Below, piece by piece: positions 43,927-52,973 of a DNA stretch of 64,000 nt. The position numbers and the translations under genes are program-made. Each line of letters opens with the position of its first letter. Position 1 is the first letter of the stretch. The notes under the pieces are model-generated. The model was not told the origin of the DNA. It made no database searches and saw only the letters and a list, made by a program, of their open reading frames with translations. The stretch comes from Microbacterium sp. (GTDB lineage Bacteria; Actinomycetota; Actinomycetes; Actinomycetales; Microbacteriaceae), in contig JAFKIL010000001.1 of the NCBI GenBank assembly GCA_017306415.1, positions 744,001 through 808,000 on the forward strand, written 5' to 3'.

Positions 43927-44684
43927 ACGGAGAGGCATGTGACGCAGCCTTCGAGCTTCTCGAACTCCGTCACGGCCGTCTCCACCACCTCGAGGCCGCG
44001 CGCCCGGTACAGGGCCGCGGTCTCGGGCGCGTCCGCCGACATGAGGATCGTGTCCTCGTCGAGGACGACGACCGCGGTGCCGTGCTCCTCGGGCACGGGG
44101 AGGAACTCGGGGAAGGCCGCGGGATCGTCCACCAGCGGCGCGTAGCCCACCACCACGCCGTCGGGGAGTGCGGTCACGCCGCTCTTGAGGTGCAGGACCT
44201 TCGTGACGGGGACCTCGACGACCCGCCAGCCCCGCGGTTCCAGGACGCCGCGGAGCTGGGCGATGCCGGCGTCGTTCGTGCGCGACGACCGGCCGACATA
44301 CACGGTGCGCCCCACTTTGAGGACGTCGCCCCCATCGAGGGTGCCGGGCGCGACGATGGCGACGGACGGGATGCCGACGGCCTCGGTCGCCGCAGCGATC
44401 GAGGCGAGCTCCCCCCGCCGTGACGGCGCACCCGCCCGGCAGAGGACCGCGAGGTCATCGAACACCACGACGGCGTCCTCGACGAAGACACCGTCGGGTT
44501 GGTCGTCTGCGGCCTCGACCTCGACGATCTCCCACCCGCGTGTGCGGAACTGATCCACGTAGCGCTCCCACTGGGCACGCGCGAGGGCCGGATCGACCGG
44601 GACCCGCTCCAGGTGGGTGATCTCCCCCTCCGCGAGTCGCCGGGACGGCGGGCGCACAAGGAGTCTCGGACGGTCGCCGGCCAT
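43911..44684 (-). CDS. Dimethylarginine dimethylaminohydrolase-like amidinotransferase-fold enzyme
   Basis: The 257-residue protein has the five-bladed guanidino-modifying fold signatures: FVEDAVVVFDDLAVL (substrate-binding Glu/Asp), LDGGDVLKVGRTVYVGRS, HLKSGVTALPDG (catalytic His) and a C-terminal EGCVTCLSVRV with candidate nucleophilic Cys residues. DDAHs release citrulline and dimethylamine from methylated arginine, but bacterial relatives also act on related guanidino compounds. The ATG is 11 bases downstream of the gltA stop, so it is probably co-transcribed with citrate synthase. Confidence 0.82.
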   Translation of the reverse strand: MAGDRPRLLVRPPSRRLAEGEITHLERVPVDPALARAQWERYVDQFRTRGWEIVEVEAADDQPDGVFVEDAVVVFDDLAVLCRAGAPSRRGELASIAAATEAVGIPSVAIVAPGTLDGGDVLKVGRTVYVGRSSRTNDAGIAQLRGVLEPRGWRVVEVPVTKVLHLKSGVTALPDGVVVGYAPLVDDPAAFPEFLPVPEEHGTAVVVLDEDTILMSADAPETAALYRARGLEVVETAVTEFEKLEGCVTCLSVRVRG

Positions 44685-44695
44685 GGCGAGCCCGC

Positions 44696-45994
44696 TCAGA
44701 CCGCGCCGGGGTAATCGCGGCGGCCGGCGCCGATGTAGAGCTGCTGGGGTCGGCCGATCTTGGTCTGCGGATCGGTCACCGCCTCGCGCCACTGCGCGAG
44801 CCACCCCGGCAGCCGGCCGATGGCGAACAGCACCGTGAACATCCGGGTCGGGAAGCCCATCGCCTTGTAGATGACGCCCGTGTAGAAGTCGACGTTCGGG
44901 TAGAGCCGGCGCTCCTTGAAGTAATCGTCGTTGAGCGCGATCTCCTCGAGCTCCTTCGCGAGGTCGAGGAGCGGATCGTGGACGCCGAGCTCGGTGAGCA
45001 CCTCGTCTGCCGACTCCTTCACCAGCTTCGCGCGCGGGTCGTAGTTCTTGTAGACGCGGTGGCCGAAGCCCATCAGCTTGACCCCGTCCTCCTTGTTCTT
45101 CACCCGCTCGACGAAGCGCTGCACGCTCTCACCCGACTCCTGGATACGCGCGAGCATGGCGAGCACTGCCTCGTTCGCGCCGCCGTGGAGAGGGCCGTAC
45201 AGGGCGTTGATCCCGGCCGAGATCGACGAGAACTGGTTCGCCCCCGTCGAGCCGACGAGCCGCACGGTCGACGTCGAGGCGTTCTGCTCGTGGTCCTCGT
45301 GGAGGATCAGCAGGCGCTCCAGCGCGCGCGACATCACGGGGTTGACCTCGAAGATCTCCGACAGGACGCCGAAGTTCAGCTTCAGGAAGTTGTCGACGAA
45401 GCTCAGCGAGTTGTCCGGGTAGAGGAAGGCCTGGCCGATGCTCTTCTTGTGCGCGTACGCAGCGATCACCGGGAGCTTCGCGAGCATCCGGATGGTGTTC
45501 AGCTCGACATGCTCGGGGTTGTGCGGGTCGGACTGGTGCTCGTAGTAGGTCGACAGCGCCGACACGGCGGAGGACAGGACCGACATCGGATGGGCGGTGT
45601 GCGGCAGGGCTGAGAAGAAGCGCTTGAGATCCTCGTGCAGCAGCGTGTGGTGCCGGATCTTGCTGTCGAACTCCGCGAGCTCGTCGGCGGTGGGCAGTTC
45701 GCCGTAGATCAGCAGCCACGCCACCTCGAGGTAGGTGCTGTTCTTCGCGAGCTGCTCGATCGGATAGCCGCGGTAGCGGAGGATGCCCTGCTCGCCGTCG
45801 ATGAACGTGATCGCGGACTTGGTGGCCGCGGTGTTGACGAAGCCGTAGTCGAGCGCGGTGTGGCCGGTCTGCCGCGTGAGCGTGGAGACGTCGACGCTCG
45901 GCGGGCCGTCGGTGCCGTGGAGGAGCGGGAGTTCGGCGGTCTTGTCGCCGATGGTCAGGGTGGCTTTGGCCTGCTGCGCGCCCGCATCGCTCAC
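44696..45994 (-). CDS. gltA: Citrate synthase
   Basis: The 432-residue protein is a type II citrate synthase: catalytic His in GPLHGGANEAV, His in GFGHRVYKNYDPRA and Asp in LYPNVDFYTG are all visible, with LHEDHEQNASTSTVR. It condenses acetyl-CoA and oxaloacetate. The GTG at 45994 follows AAGGAGG. A -10-like TAGGCT at 46095-46100 gives its own promoter downstream of dapC, with about 94 bases of leader. The following DDAH-like gene is likely on the same transcript. Confidence 0.95.
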   Translation of the reverse strand: MSDAGAQQAKATLTIGDKTAELPLLHGTDGPPSVDVSTLTRQTGHTALDYGFVNTAATKSAITFIDGEQGILRYRGYPIEQLAKNSTYLEVAWLLIYGELPTADELAEFDSKIRHHTLLHEDLKRFFSALPHTAHPMSVLSSAVSALSTYYEHQSDPHNPEHVELNTIRMLAKLPVIAAYAHKKSIGQAFLYPDNSLSFVDNFLKLNFGVLSEIFEVNPVMSRALERLLILHEDHEQNASTSTVRLVGSTGANQFSSISAGINALYGPLHGGANEAVLAMLARIQESGESVQRFVERVKNKEDGVKLMGFGHRVYKNYDPRAKLVKESADEVLTELGVHDPLLDLAKELEEIALNDDYFKERRLYPNVDFYTGVIYKAMGFPTRMFTVLFAIGRLPGWLAQWREAVTDPQTKIGRPQQLYIGAGRRDYPGAV

Positions 45995-46094
45995 GGCGCC
46001 TCCTTGCGATTTCTGGTCGACTGGGGGTGTCAGAGATCGCCGGTGGCGATCGACGGATGCCGCGGTCCTGTCGTCCGTGGAGCCGTTCCTTTAC

Positions 46095-46100
46095 AGCCTA
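46095..46100 (-). promoter_or_regulatory. Probable -10 element of gltA
   Basis: TAGGCTGTAAA on the minus strand lies about 100 bases upstream of the gltA start in a 166-base intergenic gap that otherwise has no recognised feature. No clear -35. Confidence 0.4.
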
Positions 46101-46160
46101 GTGGGCCGTCCGACCTACTGAGACCGCCACCAAAGGCGAGGCGGATCGGATGGAGGAAGG

Positions 46161-47273
46161 CTACGAAGCGCTCGCCCGAAGGCGGTCGGCGGCAGCGTCG
46201 ATCCGTTCGTCGGACGCCGTCAGCGAGAAGCGGACGTGCTGCGGGAAGTGCGGCCCGTAGAAGTGTCCGGGGCCCGCGAGGATGCCGAGATCGGCCAGGC
46301 GGTCGAGACTCTCCCACGCGTCCCGCCCTTCCGATGCCCAGAGGTACAGCCCCGCCTCGCTCCCGTCCAGGCGGAAGCCGGCCGCCTCGATCGCGGGCCG
46401 GAGGACCGCGCGCCGACGACGATAGCTCTCCTTCTGCCGAGCCACGTGCGCGTCGTCCCCGAGCGCGACGGTCATCGCCGCCTGCACGGGACCGGGGACC
46501 ATCAGACCGAGGTGCTTGCGTGCCGTGAGGAGGCGCTCGACCAGGTCCGGATCCCCCGCGAGGAACGCGGCGCGGTACCCGGCGAGGTTCGACTGCTTGC
46601 TCAGCGAGTAGACCGAGAGCACGCCAGAGGCATCCGACCCGATCACCCGCGGATCGAGCACGCAGGGAATCGGCTCATCGTCCCAGGGGGCGTCCCAGCC
46701 GAGCTCGGCATAGCACTCGTCCGCCGCGATCACCGCGCCGATCTCCCGTGCCCGCGCGACCGCGGCGCGCAGGCTCGCCACGTCGCGGACCCGTCCGTCC
46801 GGATTGCCCGGCGAGTTGATCCACACCAGGCGCGCACGATCGGGCCATTCGGCCGGGTCGTCGGCGTCCACGACCTCCGCGCCCACGAGCAGCGCGCCTG
46901 CCGCGTAGCTGGGGTAGGCGGCCCGCGGCTGCACGACGACATCGCCGGGGCCCAGTCCGAGGAGGAGCGGCAGCAAGGCGACGAGCTCCTTCGAGCCGAC
47001 GGTCGGGAGCACCTGGCCGACGGTGAGCCCGGGCACACCGCGTCGGCGGGCGTACCAGGCGACGATCGCCTCGCGCAGTGCCGGCGTCCCCACCGTCTGC
47101 GGATAGGCGTGCGCGTCCGTCGCATCGGCGAGCGCCCGGCGGACCACCTCGGGCGTCACGTCCACCGGCGAACCGACCGACAGGTCGACGATCCCGTCCG
47201 GGTGCGCGGCCGCACGCGCGGCATAGGGCGCGACCGCATCCCAGGGGTATTCGGCGAGGTCGGCGACCCCCAC
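46161..47273 (-). CDS. dapC: Succinyldiaminopimelate transaminase DapC
   Basis: The 370-residue protein is a class I aminotransferase of the actinobacterial DapC group (Rv1178-like): DLSVGSPVDVTPEVV, PTVGSKELVALLPL, WINSPGNPDGRV, AADECYAELGW and the PLP lysine in SVYSLSKQSNLAGYR. It makes N-succinyl-LL-diaminopimelate. It follows the ferredoxin gene with 2 bases between, using a GTG at 47273 after AGGAG. The fdxA-dapC pairing is conserved in actinobacteria. Another DapC-like aminotransferase is at 4080. Confidence 0.9.
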   Translation of the reverse strand: MGVADLAEYPWDAVAPYAARAAAHPDGIVDLSVGSPVDVTPEVVRRALADATDAHAYPQTVGTPALREAIVAWYARRRGVPGLTVGQVLPTVGSKELVALLPLLLGLGPGDVVVQPRAAYPSYAAGALLVGAEVVDADDPAEWPDRARLVWINSPGNPDGRVRDVASLRAAVARAREIGAVIAADECYAELGWDAPWDDEPIPCVLDPRVIGSDASGVLSVYSLSKQSNLAGYRAAFLAGDPDLVERLLTARKHLGLMVPGPVQAAMTVALGDDAHVARQKESYRRRRAVLRPAIEAAGFRLDGSEAGLYLWASEGRDAWESLDRLADLGILAGPGHFYGPHFPQHVRFSLTASDERIDAAADRLRASAS

Positions 47274-47275
47274 GA

Positions 47276-47596
47276 TCAGTGCTCCTGCGGAGGGAGGGCG
47301 GCGATGACGGGGTGGTCCTTGTGGATCACGCCGACCTTGGCGGCGCCGCCCGGCGAGCCCAGGTCGTCGAAGAACTCGACGTTCGCCTTGTAATAGTCCT
47401 GCCACTCGTCGGGCAGGTCGTCCTCGTAGTAGATGGCCTCGACCGGGCAGACCGGCTCGCACGCGCCGCAGTCCACGCACTCGTCCGGGTGGATGTACAG
47501 CGACCGCTCGCCCTCGTAGATGCAGTCGACAGGGCACTCGTCGACACACGCGCGGTCTTTGACGTCCACACAGGGAAGAGCGATCACATACGTCAC
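47276..47596 (-). CDS. fdxA: 7Fe ferredoxin
   Basis: The 106-residue protein has Cys9, Cys17, Cys21, Cys25, Cys40, Cys43, Cys46 and Cys50 with the spacing C-x7-C-x3-CP and [12 protein letters not shown], the 7Fe ferredoxin pattern with one [3Fe-4S] and one [4Fe-4S] cluster. It shuttles electrons in the cytoplasm. The GTG at 47596 has TAGACT ending 6 bases upstream (47603-47608). That hexamer starts with the TAG stop codon of the preceding gene. dapC follows at once. Confidence 0.93.
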   Translation of the reverse strand: MTYVIALPCVDVKDRACVDECPVDCIYEGERSLYIHPDECVDCGACEPVCPVEAIYYEDDLPDEWQDYYKANVEFFDDLGSPGGAAKVGVIHKDHPVIAALPPQEH

Positions 47597-47605
47597 CGCT
47601 TCAGT

Positions 47606-48004
47606 CTAGTTGTCGGCTCCGGAGCGCACGGCCGACCGCGCGGGCCATACCACCACGATCGCCGCCGCCAGCGGCACCAGGACGGCCCAGACGATGCCGA
47701 GGTTCACGCCGGCCAGTGCGTCGAGCTTGCCACTGGGGACGATGACGGATCCGCCCGGACCGCTGCCCGAGAAGACCCACGTGGCGAGGACCAGGCCGAG
47801 TCCGCACGCGAGTGCCGCCCACCGGTCGTGCGTGAGCGTACGCACCGCGACGAGCAGAGCGACGACACCCAGAAGCGCGAGGAGCAGACCGACCGGAAGC
47901 GCACCGAGGCGATACGCATGCGCGATCGTTCCGGCAGCGCCGTAGACGAGACCGACGGCGAGGGCGACCACCCAGGAGATGACGCGCGACCAGGAGAATC
48001 CCAC
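47606..48004 (-). CDS. Small integral membrane protein, function unknown
   Basis: The 132-residue protein has four hydrophobic helices and little else, with a short Ser/Gly loop (FSGSGPGGSVIVPSGKLD) between helices 3 and 4. I recognise it only as a conserved neighbour upstream of fdxA in related actinobacteria. The GTG at 48004 has TAGACT ending 6 bases upstream (48011-48016), identical in layout to fdxA and dapE. Confidence 0.75.
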   Translation of the reverse strand: MGFSWSRVISWVVALAVGLVYGAAGTIAHAYRLGALPVGLLLALLGVVALLVAVRTLTHDRWAALACGLGLVLATWVFSGSGPGGSVIVPSGKLDALAGVNLGIVWAVLVPLAAAIVVVWPARSAVRSGADN

Positions 48005-48029
48005 CGCGTCAGTCTAGGCGCGTCTCCGA

Positions 48030-48344
48030 TCAGACCGCCCAGCCCCACAGACGCAGGAGCGCGGCCACCACCGCGGCACCGGCGACGACGACGAGGAACG
48101 GCGCGCGCAGCAGCAGCAGCCCGGCGGCCACGGCGACCGCGGGCAGCCGCGCGTCCACGACGATCGCCTGCCCGAGACCCAGCGCCTGCACCGCGACGAG
48201 CGCGGCGAGCAGCGCGACGGTGAGCAGATCCGCGATCTGCGCGGGCCGCGGCGCCTCCATGACGTGCCCGGGGACGAGGTAACCGACGGTCTTCAGTGCC
48301 ACGCACACGATTGCAGCGATCAGCACGGCGTTCCACAGCGTCAC
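48030..48344 (-). CDS. azlD: AzlD domain branched-chain amino acid exporter subunit
   Basis: The 104-residue protein has about four membrane helices and the AzlD character (AIVCVALKTVGYLVPGHVM and LPAVAVAAGLLLLRAPF). With AzlC it exports branched-chain amino acids. The GTG at 48344 overlaps the azlC stop by GTGA. The azlC-azlD pair is separate from the leaderless gene downstream. Confidence 0.88.
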   Translation of the reverse strand: MTLWNAVLIAAIVCVALKTVGYLVPGHVMEAPRPAQIADLLTVALLAALVAVQALGLGQAIVVDARLPAVAVAAGLLLLRAPFLVVVAGAAVVAALLRLWGWAV

Positions 48345-49090
48345 GGCAGCCCCTCCCGCTCGGGGACGTCCGTCGGCTCGGAGGGCGGCGATTCGGTCCG
48401 CCCCAGCCAGTTGAACCAACCGACCACGACCGCCACCACCGCGGCGACCAGCACGGGCACCCCCGGCAGGATGACCGGTGTGAGCACGGTGGCGACGACG
48501 GCGGCGGCCACGCCGACCGCGATCGCCTGCCGCCGGCGCAGCCGGGGCCACAGGAGGGCGAGGAATGCCGCGGCGGCCGCGGCATCCAGCCCGTATGCGC
48601 GCGGATCGCCGAGCACATCGCCGAGAAGCGCGCCCGCGAAGGTCGTGAGGTTCCAACCCGCGTAGATCGCGAGGCCGGTGACCCAGAAGCCGACGAGACG
48701 CGCGCGGGCCGTCGTCTGCGCGAGGGAGACCGCCGTCGATTCGTCGATGGTGAACTGCGCGGCCGCCGCGCGACGCCAGAAGCCCGTTCCCACGACCGGT
48801 GACATGCGCATCCCGTACGCGATGTTGCGTACGCCGAGGAGTCCCGCCGATGCGATCGCCGCGGGAGCGGCCGCCAGTCCCCCGGCACCGATGACGCCGA
48901 CGAAAGCGAACTGGGAGCCCCCGGTGAACATCACCAGGCTCAGCACACACGTCTGCCAGACGTCGAGCCCGGATGCGGTCGCCAGAGCACCGAACGATAC
49001 GCCGTACGCACTCGTGGCCAGTGCCACGCCGAGACCCGATCGGGCGGCGCGGCGCGCCTCCGCGCGCGACGGATCGTCGGGAGTGGTCAC
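48341..49090 (-). CDS. azlC: AzlC family branched-chain amino acid exporter
   Basis: The 249-residue protein has the AzlC core: GVALATSAYGVSFGALATASGLDVWQT, MFTGGSQFAFVGVIGAGG, GVRNIAYGMRM and TIDESTAVSL, in several membrane helices. It is the larger partner of AzlD. The GTG at 49090 has TAGGCT ending 7 bases upstream (49098-49103). Confidence 0.92.
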   Translation of the reverse strand: MTTPDDPSRAEARRAARSGLGVALATSAYGVSFGALATASGLDVWQTCVLSLVMFTGGSQFAFVGVIGAGGLAAAPAAIASAGLLGVRNIAYGMRMSPVVGTGFWRRAAAAQFTIDESTAVSLAQTTARARLVGFWVTGLAIYAGWNLTTFAGALLGDVLGDPRAYGLDAAAAAAFLALLWPRLRRRQAIAVGVAAAVVATVLTPVILPGVPVLVAAVVAVVVGWFNWLGRTESPPSEPTDVPEREGLP

Positions 49091-49153
49091 GCCGCCGAGC
49101 CTAGCGAGCGCGATCGAGGACCCGTGCGGGCCACCGTGCACCGCGTGGCGTGA

Positions 49154-51064
49154 TCAGACGTTGGCGTCCTGGCGCTTGAGGCGCGCGGTGGCGCGCCCAC
49201 GCTCGGTCGCGTCGAGCACCACCTTGCGGATCCGCACGATCTCGGGGGTCACCTCGACGCACTCGTCGTCGCGGGCGAACTCGAGGCTCTCCTCGAGCGA
49301 CAGCTGGCGCGGCGGCGTCATCGACTCGAACGTGTCGGAGGTCGAGGAGCGCATGTTGGTGAGCTTCTTCTCCTTCGTGATGTTCACGTCCATGTCGTCG
49401 CTGCGCGAGTTCTCGCCGATGACCATGCCCTCGTAGACCTCCTGCGTAGGCTGCACGAAGAACGACATCCGCTCCTGGAGGGCGATGATCGCGAACGGCG
49501 TCACGACGCCGGCGCGGTCCGCCACGATCGAGCCGTTCTGACGGGTCACGATGTGACCGGCCCACGGCTCGTACCCGTGGGAGATCGCATTCGCGATGCC
49601 CGTGCCGCGGGTCGTGGTGAGGAACTCGGTGCGGAAGCCGATGAGGCCACGCGAGGGGACGACGAACTCCATCCGCACCCAGCCGGTGCCGTGGTTCGTC
49701 ATGTTCTCCATGCGACCCTTGCGGGCGGCCAGCAGCTGCGTGATGGCGCCGAGGTACTCCTCGGGTGCGTCGATGGTGAGGTGCTCGAACGGCTCGTAGG
49801 TCTTGCCGTCGACCTTCTTGGTCACCACCTGGGGCTTGCCGACGGTGAGCTCGAAGCCCTCGCGCCGCATGTTCTCCACGAGGATGGCCAGAGCGAGCTC
49901 GCCGCGACCCTGCACCTCCCACGCGTCGGGCCGACCGATCTCGACGACCTTCAGCGACACGTTGCCGACGAGCTCTCGATCCAGGCGGTCCTTGACCATG
50001 CGCGCCGTCAGCTTGTGCCCCTTCACCTTGCCGACGAGCGGGGACGTGTTGGTCCCGATCGTCATCGAGATCGCGGGATCGTCGACGTGGATCTGCGGCA
50101 GCGGCCGGACATCGTCGGGGTCGGCGATGGTCTCGCCGATCGTGATGTCGGGGAAGCCCGCGATGGCCACGATGTCGCCGGGGGCAGCGCTCTCGGCGGG
50201 GTACCGCTCGAGCGCGCGCGTCTTGAGCAGCTCGGTGATGCGAGCGCTGCTGGTCGTCCCGTCCGAACGCACCCACGCGACGGTCTGCCCCTTCTTCAGG
50301 GTGCCGTTGAAGACGCGCAGCAGTGCGAGCCGGCCGAGGAAGGGGCTGGAGTCGAGGTTGGTGACCCAGGCCTGCAGCGGTGCCTCGTCGTCGTACGACG
50401 GCGCGGGCACGTGCTCGAGGATCGCCTCGAACAGCGGCTCGAGGTCGTCGTTGTCCGGCAGCTCGCCGTTGGCCGGCCGGTTGCGGGACGCGGCGCCGGC
50501 ACGGCCGCTCGCGTACACGACGGGGACGTCGAGCAGGGCGTCGACATCGAGGTCGGGCACGTCGTCGACGAGATCGGACGCGAGACCCAGGAGGAGGTCG
50601 TGGCTCTCCTCCTCGACCTCGGCGATCCGCGCGTCGGGGCGGTCGGTCTTGTTCACGAGGAGGATGACCGGGAGCTTCGCCTCGAGCGCCTTGCGCAGCA
50701 CGAACCGCGTCTGCGGCAGCGGGCCCTCGGAGGCGTCCACCAGGAGCACGACGCCGTCGACCATGGACAGCCCGCGCTCGACCTCGCCACCGAAGTCGGC
50801 GTGGCCGGGCGTGTCGATCACGTTGATCGTCACCGGGACATCCGTGTGCACCCCGTTGTAGGTGATCGCGGTGTTCTTGGCGAGGATCGTGATCCCCTTC
50901 TCGCGCTCGAGGTCGTTGGAGTCCATCGCCCGCTCTTCGACGTGCGCGTGCTCGCCGAACGATCCCGTCTGACGCAGCATCGCATCCACGAGCGTGGTCT
51001 TGCCGTGATCGACGTGCGCGACGATCGCGACGTTGCGCAGATCCGGTCGGAGGGCGTGCGCCAT
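49154..51064 (-). CDS. typA: Ribosome-associated GTPase TypA/BipA
   Basis: The 636-residue translational GTPase has G1 [10 protein letters not shown] (16-25), G3 [12 protein letters not shown] and G4 NKTDRPDA, followed by EF-G-like domains II, III and V and the BipA-specific C-terminal domain (GEL.FYRR-equivalent region, [16 protein letters not shown]). It affects ribosome assembly and stress adaptation. The ATG at 51064 has no strong Shine-Dalgarno but AGGACTTC precedes it. A TAGAAT -10 lies at 51115-51120. Confidence 0.95.
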   Translation of the reverse strand: MAHALRPDLRNVAIVAHVDHGKTTLVDAMLRQTGSFGEHAHVEERAMDSNDLEREKGITILAKNTAITYNGVHTDVPVTINVIDTPGHADFGGEVERGLSMVDGVVLLVDASEGPLPQTRFVLRKALEAKLPVILLVNKTDRPDARIAEVEEESHDLLLGLASDLVDDVPDLDVDALLDVPVVYASGRAGAASRNRPANGELPDNDDLEPLFEAILEHVPAPSYDDEAPLQAWVTNLDSSPFLGRLALLRVFNGTLKKGQTVAWVRSDGTTSSARITELLKTRALERYPAESAAPGDIVAIAGFPDITIGETIADPDDVRPLPQIHVDDPAISMTIGTNTSPLVGKVKGHKLTARMVKDRLDRELVGNVSLKVVEIGRPDAWEVQGRGELALAILVENMRREGFELTVGKPQVVTKKVDGKTYEPFEHLTIDAPEEYLGAITQLLAARKGRMENMTNHGTGWVRMEFVVPSRGLIGFRTEFLTTTRGTGIANAISHGYEPWAGHIVTRQNGSIVADRAGVVTPFAIIALQERMSFFVQPTQEVYEGMVIGENSRSDDMDVNITKEKKLTNMRSSTSDTFESMTPPRQLSLEESLEFARDDECVEVTPEIVRIRKVVLDATERGRATARLKRQDANV

Positions 51065-51114
51065 GAAAGAAGTCCTTGTGGTTCGGGGGTGTGCCCGGAG
51101 TCGGGCCACCCGCT

Positions 51115-51120
51115 ATTCTA
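51115..51120 (-). promoter_or_regulatory. Probable -10 element of typA
   Basis: TAGAAT on the minus strand about 51 bases upstream of the typA ATG, in the 107-base gap after the ABC ATPase gene. A small GCCCG/CGGGC hairpin lies in the resulting leader. Confidence 0.5.
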
Positions 51121-51171
51121 CCCGGACCCTCCGCCCGTGGCCTGCGAGCGCACTCAGGTCGCTCCTCCGGG

Positions 51172-52893
51172 TCAGTCCTCTTCGAGGCGGATCTGCTCGA
51201 TCGTCGCCGTCCGGGCCTCGCGGCGCTCCTTCTGCGCGATCGGGTCGGGGACGGGCACGGCCGCGATGAGGCGTTGCGTGTACGGGTCCTTCGGCGCACG
51301 CAGGATCTCGTCGCGCGTGCCGAACTCGACGAGATGCCCCTTGTGCATGACCGCGATGCGGTGGGCGAGCATGTCGACGACCGCGAGGTCGTGACTGACG
51401 AACAGGCACGCGAACTGCAGCTCCTGCTGGATCGTCTGCAGCAGGTCGAGGAAACGCGCCTGCACGGACACATCGAGCGCGCTCGTCGGCTCGTCCGCGA
51501 TGAGAAGTGACGGGCTCAGCGCGAGCGCGCGGGCGATCCCGACACGCTGCCGCTGGCCGCCGGACAGCTCGTGCGGGTAGCGGTTGCGGAACGACCGCGG
51601 CAGCTCGACCTGGTCGAGCAGGGTCTCCACGCGCCGATCGAGCTCGCTGCCCTTCGCCTGCTTCGCGAGCAGCAGCGGCTCTCCGATCGACTGTCCGATC
51701 GGGAACCGCGGGTTGAGCGACGAACCCGGATCCTGGAACACGATGCCGATCGTGCGGCGGATCTCCTGCAGCTCGCGCGCGCCGGCCGTGCCCACGTCGT
51801 GGCCGCTGATGCTGAGCGTGCCGTCAGCGACGGGGAGAAGCCCGACCGCAGCGCGGCCGATCGTGGTCTTGCCAGACCCCGACTCCCCCACGAGCCCGAC
51901 GATCTCGCCCGCGTTGATCTCGAAGCTGACGTCGTCGACAGCGCGGAACGCCGGGATGCGCCCGTGCTTCGGGTATTCGATCGCCACGCGATCGAGCTTG
52001 AGCACTGGCTCGGCGTGCTTCCTCTCTGCCTCGACGAGAGCGTCAGTGAGTTCGACCTGGCCGACACCCAGGTGCGGCACTGCGGCCAGAAGCTGCTGCG
52101 TGTACGGGTGCTCGGGCTCGGTGAAGATCTTCTGGATGGGCCCGGCCTCGACGATCTCGCCGTCCTTCATCACGATGATCTTGTCCGCCAGGTCGGCGAC
52201 GACGCCCATGTCGTGCGTGATGAGGACGATCGCGCTGTCCAGCCGGTGACGGAGGTCGCGCATCAGATCGAGGATCTCGGCCTGGACGGTGACGTCCAGA
52301 GCCGTGGTGGGCTCGTCCGCGATCAGGAGCACCGGGTCGCAGGCGATCGACATCGCGATCATGGCGCGCTGCCGCTGCCCACCGGAGAACTGGTGCGGGT
52401 ACTTGTTGAACGCGGTCGGCGGATCGGGCATCTCGACCATCTCGAGCAGCTCGATCGCGCGCTTCTTCGCGTCGGCGGGGCTCATCTGCGTGTGGAGCCG
52501 CAACGTCTCCACGATCTGGAACCCGACGGTGTACACGGGGTTGAGCGCCGTCATCGGCTCCTGGAAGATCACAGCGACGTCGTTGCCGCGCACCGACCGG
52601 AGCTGGCGGTCGCTGAGGGTGAGCAGCTCGCGACCGCGAAGCTTCACGCTGCCCGTGGTCCGCGAGTTCGAGGGGAGGAGACCCAGGAGGGCCATGGAGC
52701 TCGAGCTCTTGCCCGAGCCGGACTCGCCCACGATCGCGAGCACCTCGCCGGGCTTGACGTCGTACGTCATGTGCATGGCCGCGGGGTACCACGTGCCGTC
52801 CACCCAGAAGTCGACACCCAGGTCGGTGACCTCGAGGATGGGCGCCCCCTCGGAGCGGGCGGCGTTGGGGATGGTCATGGTGGTGTCGGTCAT
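51172..52893 (-). CDS. ABC transporter ATP-binding protein, fused DppD-DppF type
   Basis: The 573-residue protein carries two complete oligopeptide/dipeptide ABC ATPase domains. The first has GESGSGKSSSS (57-67) and SGGQRQRAMIAM; the second has GESGSGKTTIG and SGGQRQRVGIARAL. Both end in oligo_HPY-type tails. It would energise the permease pair at 53633-56322. Its gene is separated from that pair by a PH-domain gene on the opposite strand. It begins at an ATG behind GGAAAG, so it may have its own promoter in the 80-base gap at 52894-52973. Confidence 0.93.
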   Translation of the reverse strand: MTDTTMTIPNAARSEGAPILEVTDLGVDFWVDGTWYPAAMHMTYDVKPGEVLAIVGESGSGKSSSSMALLGLLPSNSRTTGSVKLRGRELLTLSDRQLRSVRGNDVAVIFQEPMTALNPVYTVGFQIVETLRLHTQMSPADAKKRAIELLEMVEMPDPPTAFNKYPHQFSGGQRQRAMIAMSIACDPVLLIADEPTTALDVTVQAEILDLMRDLRHRLDSAIVLITHDMGVVADLADKIIVMKDGEIVEAGPIQKIFTEPEHPYTQQLLAAVPHLGVGQVELTDALVEAERKHAEPVLKLDRVAIEYPKHGRIPAFRAVDDVSFEINAGEIVGLVGESGSGKTTIGRAAVGLLPVADGTLSISGHDVGTAGARELQEIRRTIGIVFQDPGSSLNPRFPIGQSIGEPLLLAKQAKGSELDRRVETLLDQVELPRSFRNRYPHELSGGQRQRVGIARALALSPSLLIADEPTSALDVSVQARFLDLLQTIQQELQFACLFVSHDLAVVDMLAHRIAVMHKGHLVEFGTRDEILRAPKDPYTQRLIAAVPVPDPIAQKERREARTATIEQIRLEED

Positions 52894-52973
52894 GCGGCTT
52901 TCCGTTCGCGTCCAGGCGCACGGAGCATTCCGGCGCGGGCTGACGTTCCAGACGGGTTTGAGACAATAGCGGG

